This document shows positions 22,968 through 35,479 of a stretch of 64,000 nt of DNA, piece after piece. The stretch is from Carallia brachiata (lineage: Eukaryota > Streptophyta > Magnoliopsida > Malpighiales > Rhizophoraceae), in the NCBI GenBank assembly GCA_021464245.1, contig JADCRB010000040.1:11086161-11150160 (forward strand). The letters run 5' to 3'. Both the position numbers and the translations under genes were made by a program. Numbering within the stretch: position 1 is the first letter of the stretch; every line of letters starts with the position of its first letter. Below the pieces are notes generated by a model. The model had not been told where the DNA came from and searched no databases. It saw nothing but the letters and a program-made list of their open reading frames with translations.

Positions 22968-23960
22968 ATGCAAGCTCAAATCACAGCACTACAAGGGTGA
23001 AAACAAACTTTGCATAAATGATCCCGTCAAAGGTTGGAGCTGTCTTTCTCCAAAGAGATTTAGGAGGCCTTAGTGCTAGATAAGTTCAACTTCTTTTGAT
23101 AGAATTCTACAATGGGGAATAGGACCTAGTTGAACATTGGGACTTATTCAAGACATTCAACTTCTTTCAAGCTGCGGTCGATGCCATGACATGCAAAGCC
23201 TTCTCAACAACTCTCAAAAGACCTACTCAATCGTTGTACTCTTCCCTCCCTCCTTGCTCTATTAAAACTTTTGTGCAACTTGGTGGGTAGTTTACCGCCA
23301 GGTTGGCCACCGGTAAGTGGCAGAAGAAGAATGTCACTGCCCTGATGCCACTCCAACAAAAGGAGAATGAGTCCTTGTAAGGGTATATGGCTCAATTTAA
23401 TGTAGAAATATTGGACGTTGAGGACTTGACCTCTGAAATAGCGACCACCATATTCATTGAGAGCTTGCAAGCGATCGAAGCTTACATGGTCTTTAGCTAA
23501 GAATTATACGGAAGACTTCGATTAGCTCATGGCCAAAGTTGAGAGATTCATTAATACTGAAGAAGCCAATTGAGCTGGTGATGAGCTGTCGAGGTCCCAT
23601 ATCACTAAAGAGCATCTGATGCGAAAGACCTGTAAGTGATCTAAGAAATGACAGGGAAAAAAGGGTGAAAATTCTTCTAAGAGCTCGCCTCTCTCTAGGA
23701 GACGTCTTGTCTCGTGGGAAGATAACCCAAAGGAAACAAAGTACTCCAATCACACCACTTTGACGGCCCCACTGTCTCAAGTGTTTTTGGAAGTCCGGGA
23801 TAAGAATCTTCTGGTCACCCCATCCAAAATGAAAGGGAAATCAAATCGGAGGAACATGGACAAGTATTATCAATTTCATCATGACTACAGCCACAATACC
23901 AATGAATGCATTAGCCTTCGCAACGAGGTAGAGAGACTAATCACACAAGGTTACTTGTAA
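22968..23960 (+). pseudogene. Tat gag, broken
   Basis: Leader sequence occupies 22276-22967. Gag core blocks appear at about 23095-23480 in shifting frames: EFYNG, AVDAMTCKAFSTTLKRP, SSLPPCSIKTFVQLGG, QKENESL and VEDLTSEIATTIFIESLQ. The typical tail of this clade (YCxFHxDHGHxTxxC) is seen as YYQFHHDYSHNTNECISLRN at about 23865-23924, ending VERLITQGYL. Several stops and frameshifts separate the blocks. Confidence 0.75.
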
Positions 23961-24214
23961 GAGTACATCCAAAACTCTCCGCAGTAGTAGTTAGATCAAC
24001 GTCCTATGAGAAGGGAGAAATTAGGCTATATCGGGGTAAGCCTCGAGGTCACTCATAGCGTAGAGGTCGTAATAAGGAGGAAATGCCTCAATCGCCAAAT
24101 GAAACCCCTTTCAGAGGCACTATTTATGTCATCTTAGGTAGAACCCCAAGCTGTGCACAAGGGGCCCCTACTTCTCTTTAACAACGAGAGATTATTATCT
24201 AAATAAAGAGACAT

Positions 24215-24469
24215 ATGGAAGGTGATGACGATTATCTAATCATATTCACCGACGATGACCTTCAAGATATTGAATACCCTCATGACGACCTGCTAGTTAT
24301 ATTTCTTAGAGTGGACAATTTTCATGTTAAGAGGGTCATAGTGGATACGGGAAGTTCGGTAAACATCTTCTACGCAAAAGCCTTCAAACAAATAAAGATG
24401 AGTGCAAGTGACCTTCGAGCTGCCAATTTCCCTCTTTATGGATTCACCAGTGAAGTTGTACGTCCTTGA
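24215..24469 (+). pseudogene. Tat retropepsin-like protease
   Basis: Open for 84 codons. The active-site DTGSS is visible in VKRVIVDTGSSVNIFYAKAF at about 24342, preceded by the HDDLLVI block common in Tat proteases. The frame ends at TGA 24467. The usual continuation toward RT is fragmentary in 24470-24950. It would process Gag-Pol if intact. Confidence 0.8.
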
Positions 24470-24949
24470 TGTTATATTAAGCTCCTAGTGGTGTTAAGGA
24501 CAGCTTCCACTATGAGCTCAGCCAAGCTCCAGCTTGTTGTGGTGAGCCTTCCCTCCTTTTATATTATGATACTAGGACCTCTGAGCCTAAAACCTCTCAA
24601 CGCTGTGCTATCTATAAAACACTTAAAGCTAAAATTCCCCACCTATAGGGGAATTGGAGAAGTCAAGCGATCCTAAAAGCAATCTCGAGAACTCCAAGTC
24701 AAATGGATTCAAAATTGAGAAAAATAACCAATTGTTGATGTGGCTAGTCTTGATTGTCGATCTAACGAACGAGAAGATTAAGACGTGCCAACATTCTGGT
24801 CCCTCTGGCACTGAACAATCCCACGAAAACCATGCAAATTGAGGAAGAATTGGAAGGAAAGGCCAAAGATGATGATATAATCTCTTTCTTATGATCTCAC
24901 CTTGAGGTCTTCGCATGGGCTTCAGTTGAATGCCTGGTATTGATCTCGA

Positions 24950-26250
24950 AGTTGCGGTGCATAGGTTGGAGGTTGATGACAATATTCCTCTAGTAATACG
25001 AAAGAAGCAAAACATGTCAACTGATAGGTTGGCAGTTGTTGAAGAAGAATTAGATAAACTCCTTAAAGCAGTTTTTATCTAGAAAGTCATGTACTCTGAC
25101 TGGCTTGCCGACATCGTTAGAGTCAATAAGCGTAATGGCTAATTGCGAATGTTCGTAGACTTTACGGAGCTTAACAAAACGTGCCCAAATGATATTTATC
25201 TACTCCCTCGCGTCAACCAACTCGTCGACGGAACATCCGGTCACGAACTCCTAACCTTTATTGATGCTTTTTTAGGATACAATCAGATACCGATGTTTGG
25301 CCCAGACTAGGAAAAGACCTCTTTCATCACTAAACGGGACACATATTATTATAACGTAATGCCTTTTGGTCTTAAGAATGTAGGAGCAATGTACCAGAGA
25401 CTTGTCAACGATATGTTCTGGTCCCAGATTGGCAGAAACATGGAGACCTACATTGATGACATGCTTGTCAAGATTAAGAACTCTGCCGAGCATGTCCGAG
25501 ACCTTAAAATGACATTTGTGACCCTAAACCACTATGATATTAAGCTCAACCCCTCGAAGTGTGCCTTTGGATTCTAATTAGGAAAGTTCTTGAGTTTCCT
25601 AGTCTCCAACAGGGCCATCGAAGCAAACCTGAAAAAGATCGAGGTCATTCAACTCCTCAGTTCTCCAACGAGTGTTCACGACATACAAATCTTGACGGGG
25701 ATGACTACATACCTCAGCTAGTTCAAATTGAAGTTTGGGGACAAGCAGCTACAGTTCTTTCGCCTGATCAAAATGAATTTGGAATTCCAGTGGACAGAGG
25801 AATGTGAAAATGCTTTTCAACAACTCAAGCAATATGTATCCTCGCTCCCACTATTTACCAAGTATGTTCTCAGAGAACATCTTTACTTATACCTAACCGC
25901 AAATCAATATGTGGTTAGCTTAGTTCTTGTCCGAGAGGTCGGCAAGGTACAACAACCTATGCACTATATTAGTAAGATTCTTTAAGGCACCAGACTTTGT
26001 TATCCAAAGTTCAACAAGCTAGCTTTCGCCCTAGTTACGGCCAGGAAAAAATTGCGCCACTACCTCCAAACTCATAGGATCATCGTTGTGACAGATCAGC
26101 CTCTCAAATTGGTCCTACACAGGCCTGAAATGGCCAAAAGACTATTACAGTGGTCTATTGAGCTTGGCGAGTTTGATATCTACTTTCAACCAAGCACAAC
26201 GATCAAATCCCAAGCCTTGACAGATTTCATCAACGAGCATTCTAGACTTG
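24950..26250 (+). pseudogene. Tat reverse transcriptase plus first RNase H
   Basis: RT motifs in order: VRVNKRNG near 25120, FVDFTELNKTCPND near 25152, LLTFIDAFLGYNQI near 25252 (with Phe-Leu in place of the usual Ser), MPFGLKNVGAMYQRLVNDMF near 25359, and the catalytic YIDDMLVK near 25449. The RT-connected RNase H follows: QWTEECENAFQQLKQY near 25779, LYLTANQYVVSLVL near 25888, QPMHYISKIL near 25955 and the RHYLQTHRIIVVTDQPL segment near 26052. Several stops and at least two frameshifts (about 25575-25730) inactivate it. Confidence 0.88.
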
Positions 26251-26288
26251 TCAAGTGCGGTACTAAACAATTAACACCCCCAGAGTCC

Positions 26289-26573
26289 TAGAACTTGCAT
26301 GTCGATGGATCGTCTAACAAAGACGAGAGTGGTACTGGTATAGTCTTCAAAGGAGCAGGCAAAATCTACCTTGAGTATGCTCTGCGATTTCAGTTTCCTA
26401 CCTCCAACAATGAGGCCAAGTATAAAGCTCTCATCACAAGATTGAAGATTGCAAGGACACTGAAAATGAAATGGCTGCAACTATACAGTGACTTGCAACT
26501 TGTCGTGGGACAAGTGAAAAGAGAATTTGAACCCAGAGAAGAATCCATAGTTAAGTACCTCTCTAAGGTGTGA
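26289..26573 (+). pseudogene. second (archaeal-type) RNase H of Tat element
   Basis: LHVDGSSNKDESGTGIVF supplies the first catalytic Asp, TSNNEAKYKALITRLKIA the Glu and LYSDLQLVVGQVKREFEPRE the next Asp. The order and spacing match the extra RNase H (RVT_3-like) that plant Tat elements carry after the ordinary one. Open for 92 codons and better kept than its neighbours. In live relatives it is thought to help or replace the decayed RT-linked RNase H. Confidence 0.85.
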
Positions 26574-26899
26574 TCGCTTGTCTCAGCTGCAGAACGAACT
26601 TAAGCAAATTTTTCCATCAGTCTCATTTTGAGGACCAAAAACTCCCAAGCAGATGCCTTGTCCAAGTCACAAGCTACCCTTCCGCCCAGGCTCAACTGAG
26701 CAGTTTTTACGAAAATGCTTAGTCAGACCAGCTATGACGTATTCACTCTCGAAGTAATGCCAACTCATTAGGAACCATCTTGGATGGACCCTATCATCGT
26801 GTACTTGCAAAATAGAGAGCTCTCTGAGGACATAGTGCAGGCTAAGAAAATACGACTTTGAGTGGTGTGGTACGTCGTCTTAGATGACTGACTGTATAA

Positions 26900-27560
26900 G
26901 CATTCCTTCTATCAGCCACTACTAAATTGCCTTGCACTAGGGAACACTTCTTATATAATGCGCAAAATACATGAGGGGATCTGTGGCAACCATGATGGAG
27001 CCATCATTTTACAACAGAAGATATGCAAACAAGGATATTATTGGCCCACAATGATGAAAGATGTCAAATAGTTCGTTGCCAAGTGCAACACTTGCCAGAA
27101 GTTTAGTAATGTCCCAGCCTTACCAGCCACCAAGCTCACCATAATACATATACCGTGGACTCAACATCATCGTGCCTTTCCTTCCCACTAAAGGAGGAAA
27201 GAAATATGCGGTATTGGTTGTGGAAAGCTTCATGAAGTAGGCAGAATTAAAAGCCCTGCCCTTCATTACTGCGACTATCCAAGTTGAAGCTTACCACCAA
27301 AAATTGGCACAATACCATGATAAAAAAGTCAAACTGTGACTATTGGCCATGTAATACCTCATCCTCAGACACTGGGAAGCTGGCAAGGGTCATCAAGGCA
27401 TTAGTAAGCTTTCCCCAACTTGGGAAGGACCCTACATAATCAAAGAAGAGATTGTTCCTGGAAGCTACAAACTTGAGCAATGTAATGGAACCCATATTCC
27501 ATGAGCATGGAACTTGGCCAGTCTCAGAAAGTACTATTCTTAGCTGGCTAGTCGACAATA
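26900..27560 (+). pseudogene. Tat integrase remnant lacking the catalytic core
   Basis: The N-terminal HHCC zinc finger is recognisable at about 26968-27105 (IHEGICGNHDG, then YYWPTMMKDVK and FVAKCNTCQKF). The sequence then jumps, between about 27170 and 27300, over nearly all of the D,D35E core. It resumes in the C-terminal region (KLSPTWEGPYIIKEEIVPGSYKLEQCNG near 27408 and ASLRKYYS). An internal deletion plus stops make it non-functional. Confidence 0.8.
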
Positions 27561-27564
27561 TCAT

Positions 27565-30500
27565 TACACCTAAGACTATACTATTAAAATGCTAGATTAA
27601 ACAGCGCTCAACCTAGACCAAAAAATGCCTTGCATACACTGTAATAACTATCTTACAATAAATGTAAGTGATTTTGCAAGCTCAAGATTGTAATATCAAT
27701 CACTATTTGTCAAGGCTGGAACCTCTTTTAATACGTAGACAAGCTCAAAAAGCTACCTGTCCTCGAAGCGCAAGTCCCTAAGAGCAACAGGATTGTTGAA
27801 ATGCAGAGTCGATTGACCATCCTAAAGCCTCCCCAGCCAACAAGATGTGTATTGCATAAACACACTCACATTTAATGCGTTGGGAAAGGCAGGCAATCTC
27901 AGGCTTCAATAGATGAGGCAAAAGCCACTTTTTGGGAGGTAGGATCCTTAGTAATGCTCGGACTAGACAATGCCACCCATTGATATACTCAAGACCGCCA
28001 GCTTGATTACTAGAGCCACGTGGCCGAGTACGAGACAACAAGTGCATCTTTACAACTCACCCAGTGGATGGACAAGTTACAAACCACTTTGGACGAGCCA
28101 ACAGAAGCAACCCATTAGTTGCCCTCCCAATAAGCAAAGTAGCATTGAGTTTGGTAATGGGTTGAACGGTTGGACAACTAAAGCAGGATAGAAGAAGTTC
28201 ATCTAATGCACAGGATTGATTAAAAGGTATGTGAACAGGGGTAGTCACGAGTCCAAAAATCCTGTAAAAAATCAAGCATCCTTATATGCATCTAGGATGA
28301 CCATGAGTTGGCACCCAAATTAAGTCTATGCCATTGTTGGGCAATTTAGAATCAATACCGAAGGAGTTTTAAAGCTTGCTTGGGTAATAACTAAGCCTGA
28401 TTGCTAGAAGCATACGTCGAGCTCTCCATGAGCTCAGCTTTTAAATGACTTCGCAGGCTGACCCTAGCTCGAGCTTGTTTACCCTCAGTAAGAACCACCC
28501 AGCCGTAGGAGGCTTGCACACACTCTTGATGATTATGAGGTTGCAGTGTGTGTGTTGAGAATGCGTCAATGATTAAGGACAATAAAACAACACTAAGGAC
28601 CGTGAGGAAATCAGAAAGTCAGGAAAGAACACTAAGTACCATGAAGAAAGAATACGTCACAAAAAGTAAAATTCTCATTACAAATCCTTTCTCATTTACA
28701 AATCCCATGTTAAGAGGTTTGTACATTAGATTGTGGAAATTAAGTCCACTACGAAATATAGGGCCATCTAGAAACAAATTGAATTTATGATAGTCTATGT
28801 GAGAATCAATTGAAAGCATTGAGCAGAATTACCAAGTTCTTTTTTTTTCTTGAGGCATGTTGCTTTTAAGATTGGCAAGGAAACAGGACATGGTGCATAT
28901 GACACAAGGTTGAGAACTTCCTTGCAAGGTTAAAGACCTCCCTAGGGAACAGTTAAGGTTGGAGGCAAAAACAAATAGGGAGAGACTGTTTCATTGCTAG
29001 CCAATAAGAATTCTGAAGTAATGGAAACAGGCCAGCCAAGGTAGAGAATTTGTCATCTTCCACATAAGACCTCATTTGCTAAGTAAGGAAAGTGGAAGAC
29101 GCTGACTGGGTTCTCTCCCCTCCAATTTCACACTCCAAAAATACTTACAAAAAACATAATAATAGGTAACTTGCCTCACAACCGTAATAATAATAGGTGA
29201 TTTGCTTTGGGAATACTTTCACTAGTCTTCCATTGCCACAGAGGCACGTTTTTATGAGGAAACATCTAGTTTTAGGCCAACTTCGAATAACAAAACAATT
29301 CTAGCCTGAGGGAAGGCCCACGAAAGAGTGAGCAAGACAGTGAATAATCTTTGAGAACAAGAGTCCTTTATATACTACTCTCCAAACAGGAGATCGAAGA
29401 GATATGTCGACATCTATTAATGATGACTTTAAAGACAATGCCAAGGCATCAAACGCAAAATCCATAACAAATCAGTAGCAGGCCAAAAAAGGCAACCATC
29501 ATGTTGGAATCGTTCAACCGCCTTTGTCCCCCATCATGTCATGTCACGTGTCCACGAATGGTCCAGTAAGAGAATAACAGTCCCAGAGAAAGAATAGTGA
29601 GCACCACGATACACTGTGAGCAGCTCGCCACAAGCAAGGTCATACTCAGTGTTCGAAATCGAGACTTGGTAGAACAACAGTTTACCCATCCAAAGACACT
29701 ATAGGTACGTCCCAACGACGCTTCCTAGATTGCCAGGTGTACAAAAATTTAACCAAAATTAGTCTCCTAAGAACTCTTGGAGGCCGTTAACAAGAAACAT
29801 CTTGCAACAGAATGTCTCTTATGGGCGTCCGAAAAACGGTAGGAGGATAACAACTCTCGACAAGTTGATCCTTGAACACTTCTAATGACCACCAATGAAT
29901 GATGATCTGAGAACAGGTTAATGCCTAGGAGTGTGCATTTGAACCATTTGCCAAGTCTGCGATCTAAACAAAATCAATATCTTGAGGCGCTCAAGGGCCA
30001 CTAATCGGCTGATAATCTGTGTAAAGTACACCAGTCAATCACATATAAGGACCGCAAGAGGTTTGTAAAACTCAACATTCCAGTTGTATAACACAGGCTT
30101 ATTTGGTACAAGGGACAGTTCAAGCTAACAATTTTGAAAAAAAGTATCATAACGTAATGCAACCATATAGCTTGTTGACTCAAAGTCCAAGTCCTCACAT
30201 CACGAAAGGCAAACAAGGATTTTAGTTAAGATACTCTTTTTATTTACTAACTTGGTTTCGTACAAGATCCATGAAAAGCTACGAGAGCCAATTCTACCTA
30301 AAAGACGAGAACACTGAAGTCTGAAAATAGGCTTTGTGAAGCTGTTGAAGAATCTATAAGGAATTATGCCTTGCTTCTGACTCAGAAGAATGGTAGAGTC
30401 ATACTCAAAAGACCTTCCAAAATCTTCCTAGGTTTGTGGAGCTTGGAAAAGGGTCAGTAGCCGCAACAACCCTAGCATGAGACCTGCAAGTGGAAGAGGT

Positions 30501-32870
30501 GGTGGAGGCAAAATTACCTGCTCAGAAGACCCTCCATCAGCCTCAAGTTGCAATCACTTGTAGAATCTAATAGAGCCCCTGATGCTTGGAAGATAAAGTT
30601 GGAGACATGATTTGCCAAAAAAGCTCGCAGTAATCATATGAGCCCAAGAAATTGTGCAAAATGTCCAGTGTACTCTGTCAACCTGCCCTATGGATAGCTC
30701 ATGAGGCTCACCAACACCAAGCAGGTGGTTGAAATTGTCCAAACGCTCTCATTCCCTTAAACCAAAAGGCAATTAAGGAAGCATCAAGGTAGTGTATGTC
30801 AGAAGATGCCTTACCACCATCCCCTATAGCATCCACTAGAATTGAGAGAACCACAATTTCCAGAAAGATGAGTGTGACAGCGAGCATAACTTGCTGGAGG
30901 AGATACATGATCCTAACTAGCCCCAAGAATGCACAAATGCTGCACTCGCTTACGATGAGCAAATAATAATAGGCGACCCACTTTGAAAAGTCTTTAATAC
31001 CTATTCAGCGAGGCTGAGTCTATGAAAATAACATGAATCTGAAGACTTAAGGAAGGAAGAGCTAGGGAAACAGATAAAACAATGACAAAAAGCATGAACA
31101 CCTGAGAAAAATAAGCCCTGTACATTTATAGGCCTTCTTTACCAATCCTCGAGCTACGCACAGATGTCAAACAATGGCAGAGTAGTCAAAGAAAACTTGA
31201 AGAGGAGTGAAGGGCATCTCACAAGAACGCAGACCAAGCCCTTTCATAATAGCTAGATATAGAGCACAGAAGTAGCCACTAGATGGACATGACGAAATGA
31301 AATTTGAAGACTGTTCACAATACCATGCCCATGTGGCTAGAAGCTTGTCGCTTCAAAACGAGAAGACCTCTCTCACCTCCCAATAGTTAAAATTCCTAGA
31401 ACACTCTCGCCCGCGTGCTCCCGAGGGGTCGGACCCTTCCAATTTGCAAAGTTTTGTAACAAAATCCAAGGATGGAAGAATTGCAATACTAACAAGTGAG
31501 CTTAGACGTCTAACCCAAGTTGTCATACCTTACCAGGTTACATTCTGTGAACAAATTCTTAGTTTATTATATGGTTACGACAGAAGTAAGCTCAGGGACT
31601 TTGAACCATCCTTGAAAGATGTCATAAAACCACAAATATCACAAGAACACAAGTTTAGCAATAATCTTAGAAGTTTTTAAAACACGAATTTTTCATTATA
31701 TGAAAATTCAAGTATAAAGGCTTAATTAGAATCATAAGAAAGAGCTTCATTACATGGGCAAAATTGTTTATAACATGAATTCTATTATATGAATGCTACG
31801 TAACTCTCATTCCACGAAGACTAAGCAACCTAAAACTCCCAAGGAACATCAATGCTTGAAATTGTGGACAAGTTGCCTAGTGGCCTTCTGGGGATACAAT
31901 GGAACCCCTCGTAACTCCAGAAGTGTTGGCGGCATAACTCCTGGAAAGATGGTTGGAGATGCACAAAGGGACGTTGTAGTGGCATCCAACACAAAGGACC
32001 TCAACATCCCTACCCGGGAGGGGAAGATGAGTAGCGATTGGCCCCCCAGAAAGCCTAACAAAGTACACTCAGATGCTTCCTAGGCACGTAAGGAGGCCAA
32101 TCCCCCACGCAAGGACTAATATAACAAAACCCTTGTGTATAAAAAGAACCGATTCAGTTTGCGAGGGAAAATAATAAGGATCGATTCGCCTCGACAATAC
32201 CTCAAAACTTTATCCATAGAGGTGTTTGCCAAAAATACCAAGTTAGAAAGAAAGAAAAATCCATCAAGACTTCAGGATTCCTTCCCAAAGATGGGAGAAA
32301 AAGGTTTGAGATTGAGCCCTATTTATAAAATCTTCTCCAGCAAGATTGTGTCTCATTTATAGTGACTCTCCTGATCAACCCCCAATTGAGGACGAAATCC
32401 TAAGCAACCACAATAATAGTATAAATACACAAACAACCTAATGAATTTTGAGGCAATTATCTGCATTAATAGGAAGTTAGAACGAATCCCACAAAAATTG
32501 AAGCAACATCAATAAAAACAGCCAACCACAGCCCCCAGACCCAGAGGAAAAAATTTACAAAACATCAACTTAATTCACTAAGTTCATCAAGCGAAAAGGA
32601 GATCAAAAAACGTGACACACATAGTGCCTTGAATAATTCAAACAATGGACTTAGCAAAAAATACAAGACTCTTAGAGGACACTATTACACGCTACTCTCT
32701 CTCCCACTAGATTCCTTACAAAACTAGACCGTGAGAGGACTTAAGAGGTTGGGTCACTGCTACTCTTAAAGTGCTTGGCTCTTCACTTGGTCAACCCTCA
32801 GGACCATACTCATGAAAGGGCCAAACGCAGGCTATTTAGATCTAGGGTTACTTTTTACTACTCGACAAGC
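27565..32870. other. long non-coding 3' spacer of Tat element
   Basis: No conserved protein could be read on either strand. On the minus strand TATA-like motifs occur near 29370, 31126 and 32322. Composition is less AT-rich than the flanking genome and resembles the rest of the element, so it is treated as element sequence, perhaps including eroded nested insertions. Candidate internal LTR ends were looked for and not found. Confidence 0.5.
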
Positions 32871-32879
32871 TTACGAACC

Positions 32880-34870
32880 TGATCCATGCACTCATAAAAC
32901 ATAAAAACCAAGATTTGCAGAAGCTGGATCCAATCTGAAATCTATTTGCCTTATCTTCTCTTGAAGAATGCCAATCTCAGAAGATATTTCAAGAGTCCTC
33001 TAAGAGGTCTCAACCTTATAATTGATTCAAAGCTGGCGTTCCTCAACCCAAGAATTCTCTAGCTCGTGAACATGAACTGTCAATCACAGATTCTTCTTCT
33101 TGGCAGAATTGAGCTCGCCAGCGGCCTACTTGTGATGTTCTTTGGTTTCAGTTAACTTCTTCTCTAGATTTTCAAACAAGCGGTAGAAATTTCCCTCACC
33201 TGCAAGCAAACGCTTAATTCCCATATGTAGTGGAGCAATGGATTGAAGGTACGTGGATATTTTGTTCTTAAGATCAAAGGCGAGCTTCCATATCTCTCCC
33301 AACTTTGTGGCCACCTGATGGGGAATAGAAAGCTCGACTATTCTTGCTTGATCAACAAAATGGCTAAAAGTAAGAGCTGCAATGCTCGACGAAGGGCAAA
33401 ATTAGGAATGATAGCCCTCTTTCAAAACAAATCCAACATTGGGTTCGTCGTGAAAGAAGCTGATGAAATGTCCCAATGAAGCCTCTTTTGTGAACCACCC
33501 ACAGACTTGGTGCTAACCACTATGGTCGTAAGAGGAAGAGTTTCCCTGAACTAGCCAGCACTTGTACTTAGCAACACTGCTGGAACACCTCGAAGAGCTG
33601 CAAGAAACTCACTAACAACACCAATAGTTAACAGAGCTTGCGAAGAAAGAATGTTTGTTGCACTTTGAGGCAACAAGATAACACCAGCAGCAAACTCTCT
33701 AGTATCCCTCACCTTAGTAGATAAAGTACGCAATGAAGGTAGGGATACAAAAATTGTCGAAGGTCGAATATGGGGCAGCGGAGGAAGACTCGAAGAAATC
33801 TGCGTAGGAATTTGAGGAAACTAAGAGGTCAACTAGCTCAGCAAGGCTTGCATGTCCTCACTCGACACTCTAAGTTCGCTATCAGAAATGTCTATCACTT
33901 TGGTGTCTCTAGTAGGAATGACAGGGGGTAGTTGGCCAACAAATTAGTCGACGATAGCTCTTATAGATAAGGGCTCATTGTAAAGCTAGAACTTACTGTG
34001 CCATGAGAAGTCCCAATGCCAGCAACTCTTACTAAAAGAGGCAAAACCCCAAAAATCATTGGACAAAATTTATAATGAAATAGAGAGAAAATAGGGTTAT
34101 CCTATCTTTCTAGAACGAAGACTCGAGCTCAATTTTCCCCAGTTCCTTAAAATTAAAAGAAGCAATATCTTCAACAACCATCCCCTCAGTCGAGTCATTA
34201 GGTTACCTCGCCAGGTCAAAAAGCCAGACATATTCTTTTCCTAGCACAAAAGTTGACAGAAAGCAAGGCTTAGGTTCCCCAATGGGTGCAATTACCCCAC
34301 ACTCGATCAGTCCTCTCTCAGCAACAAAATCAGCAAATGTCCTTGGAAGACCTCCAAGACAATAGAGCTCAGGGAACTTCCCCATGTCAGGAATAAAACT
34401 CATGTAGGCATTTTTGGTTGTCTCGAGCACTGACAAATGGTTCAACCCATAAAAAAACCTGACTATTCCAAACCTGGCAAAACTTCAGGATTTCATGCTC
34501 TAAAAAATGCACAAATAAATAATGCTTTGGATAAAAGTGCAGTGGAGGGGTTGCTCCTCCCATGCTTTAAAATCTGCTGCAAACCTACTGCCAAAGGTCA
34601 TGTTGTATAGGGCGACTTCCACATACGCTTGCACCGGGAGACAATAGGAGGGGACTTTTCTATTCAACTTGACGCGAGACTTCATTCTTAGAGCTATCAG
34701 CCCTATCAAATACCTTCAGCCCTCTGGGACCAATTGGGTAGGAGTGATTTTGAAAATTTCAAGAAACTCCTGTGTGCCTCGAAGCGTTGGAAGGTGAAGT
34801 CCGGCCTCCAATTGCTCCACATAAAAGGCTATGCACCGAGGAGGATAACAGCAAGCTTTTCGAGGGAAAA
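32880..34870 (-). pseudogene. antisense ORF 1 of Tat element (plant putative transposon protein, PF04195-like)
   Basis: Reading leftward from about 34870: FYVEQLEAGLHLPTLRG, then EFLEIFKITPTQLVPEG, a pattern typical of plant 'putative gypsy-type transposon' proteins (a hydrophobic helix, GLxxP, then PxQLxPxxW). LPVQAYVEVALYNMTF and SFIPDMGKFPELYCLGG follow. Farther left, 33330-32950, comes a Lys/Glu/Leu-rich stretch with coiled-coil character (KLTETKEHHK, ELENSWVEERQL). Multiple stops and frameshifts. A nearer start could be the Met at 35140-35228, but the frame is not continuous. The function of these antisense ORFs is unknown. Confidence 0.55.
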
Positions 34871-35479
34871 CTCTCTTGGGAACTGATAGGGTATACTTTT
34901 AAGGAATTCGAAATTTCTGACTTACATAAAAAATGACAAACTGACTGTGCAAATCAAAAGGATATATACTGACGGCACAACCAGCGTCACCACAAGACTA
35001 AGAAGGAGATGGATGTGCAGAACCGCAAGCCAAAACAATTTGAGAAGAATCTCTACACCCTAGTGGGACACCCTCCCTTTGATGGTCTCTAAAAGAAGGA
35101 GTTAGTTCCCTACCTTGTACGTTTCTTGAACCCCCAAACATTTTCACATGTACCAAAAAACCCCAAAAAATTTTTGAAAAAGGAAATTTTCGAAAATGAA
35201 GGATGTTTGGGAAGAAAAGAATGTTCAAGGAAAAAAAAAAGTCCCAACCTTTATAAGACGACTCTAGGATAGACGCCTCGTCTCTTCAAATGCAGAGTAG
35301 TGTTTTGTTGGAGTAGTTTGTTTCTGACAGAGATATGTGGCGCTACCCTAGGGCTTGTTCTAAAAAAAGAGACATCTCTCCAAGTTCCTATTTTGAAAAT
35401 GGCCCTAAACGATCGATAGCCACTACCTTACAATCTTAAGGTCATGAATTTACTAAAGAGCCCATATCCAATTAGAAGG

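Noticed and set aside
35000..35420. Internal LTR/primer site (TGTGGCGCTACCCTAGG near 35337) that would define a nested gypsy element between the two antisense ORFs
   Set aside because: The TGGCGCTACC match is suggestive but no LTR pair, TG...CA ends or polypurine tract could be placed around it.
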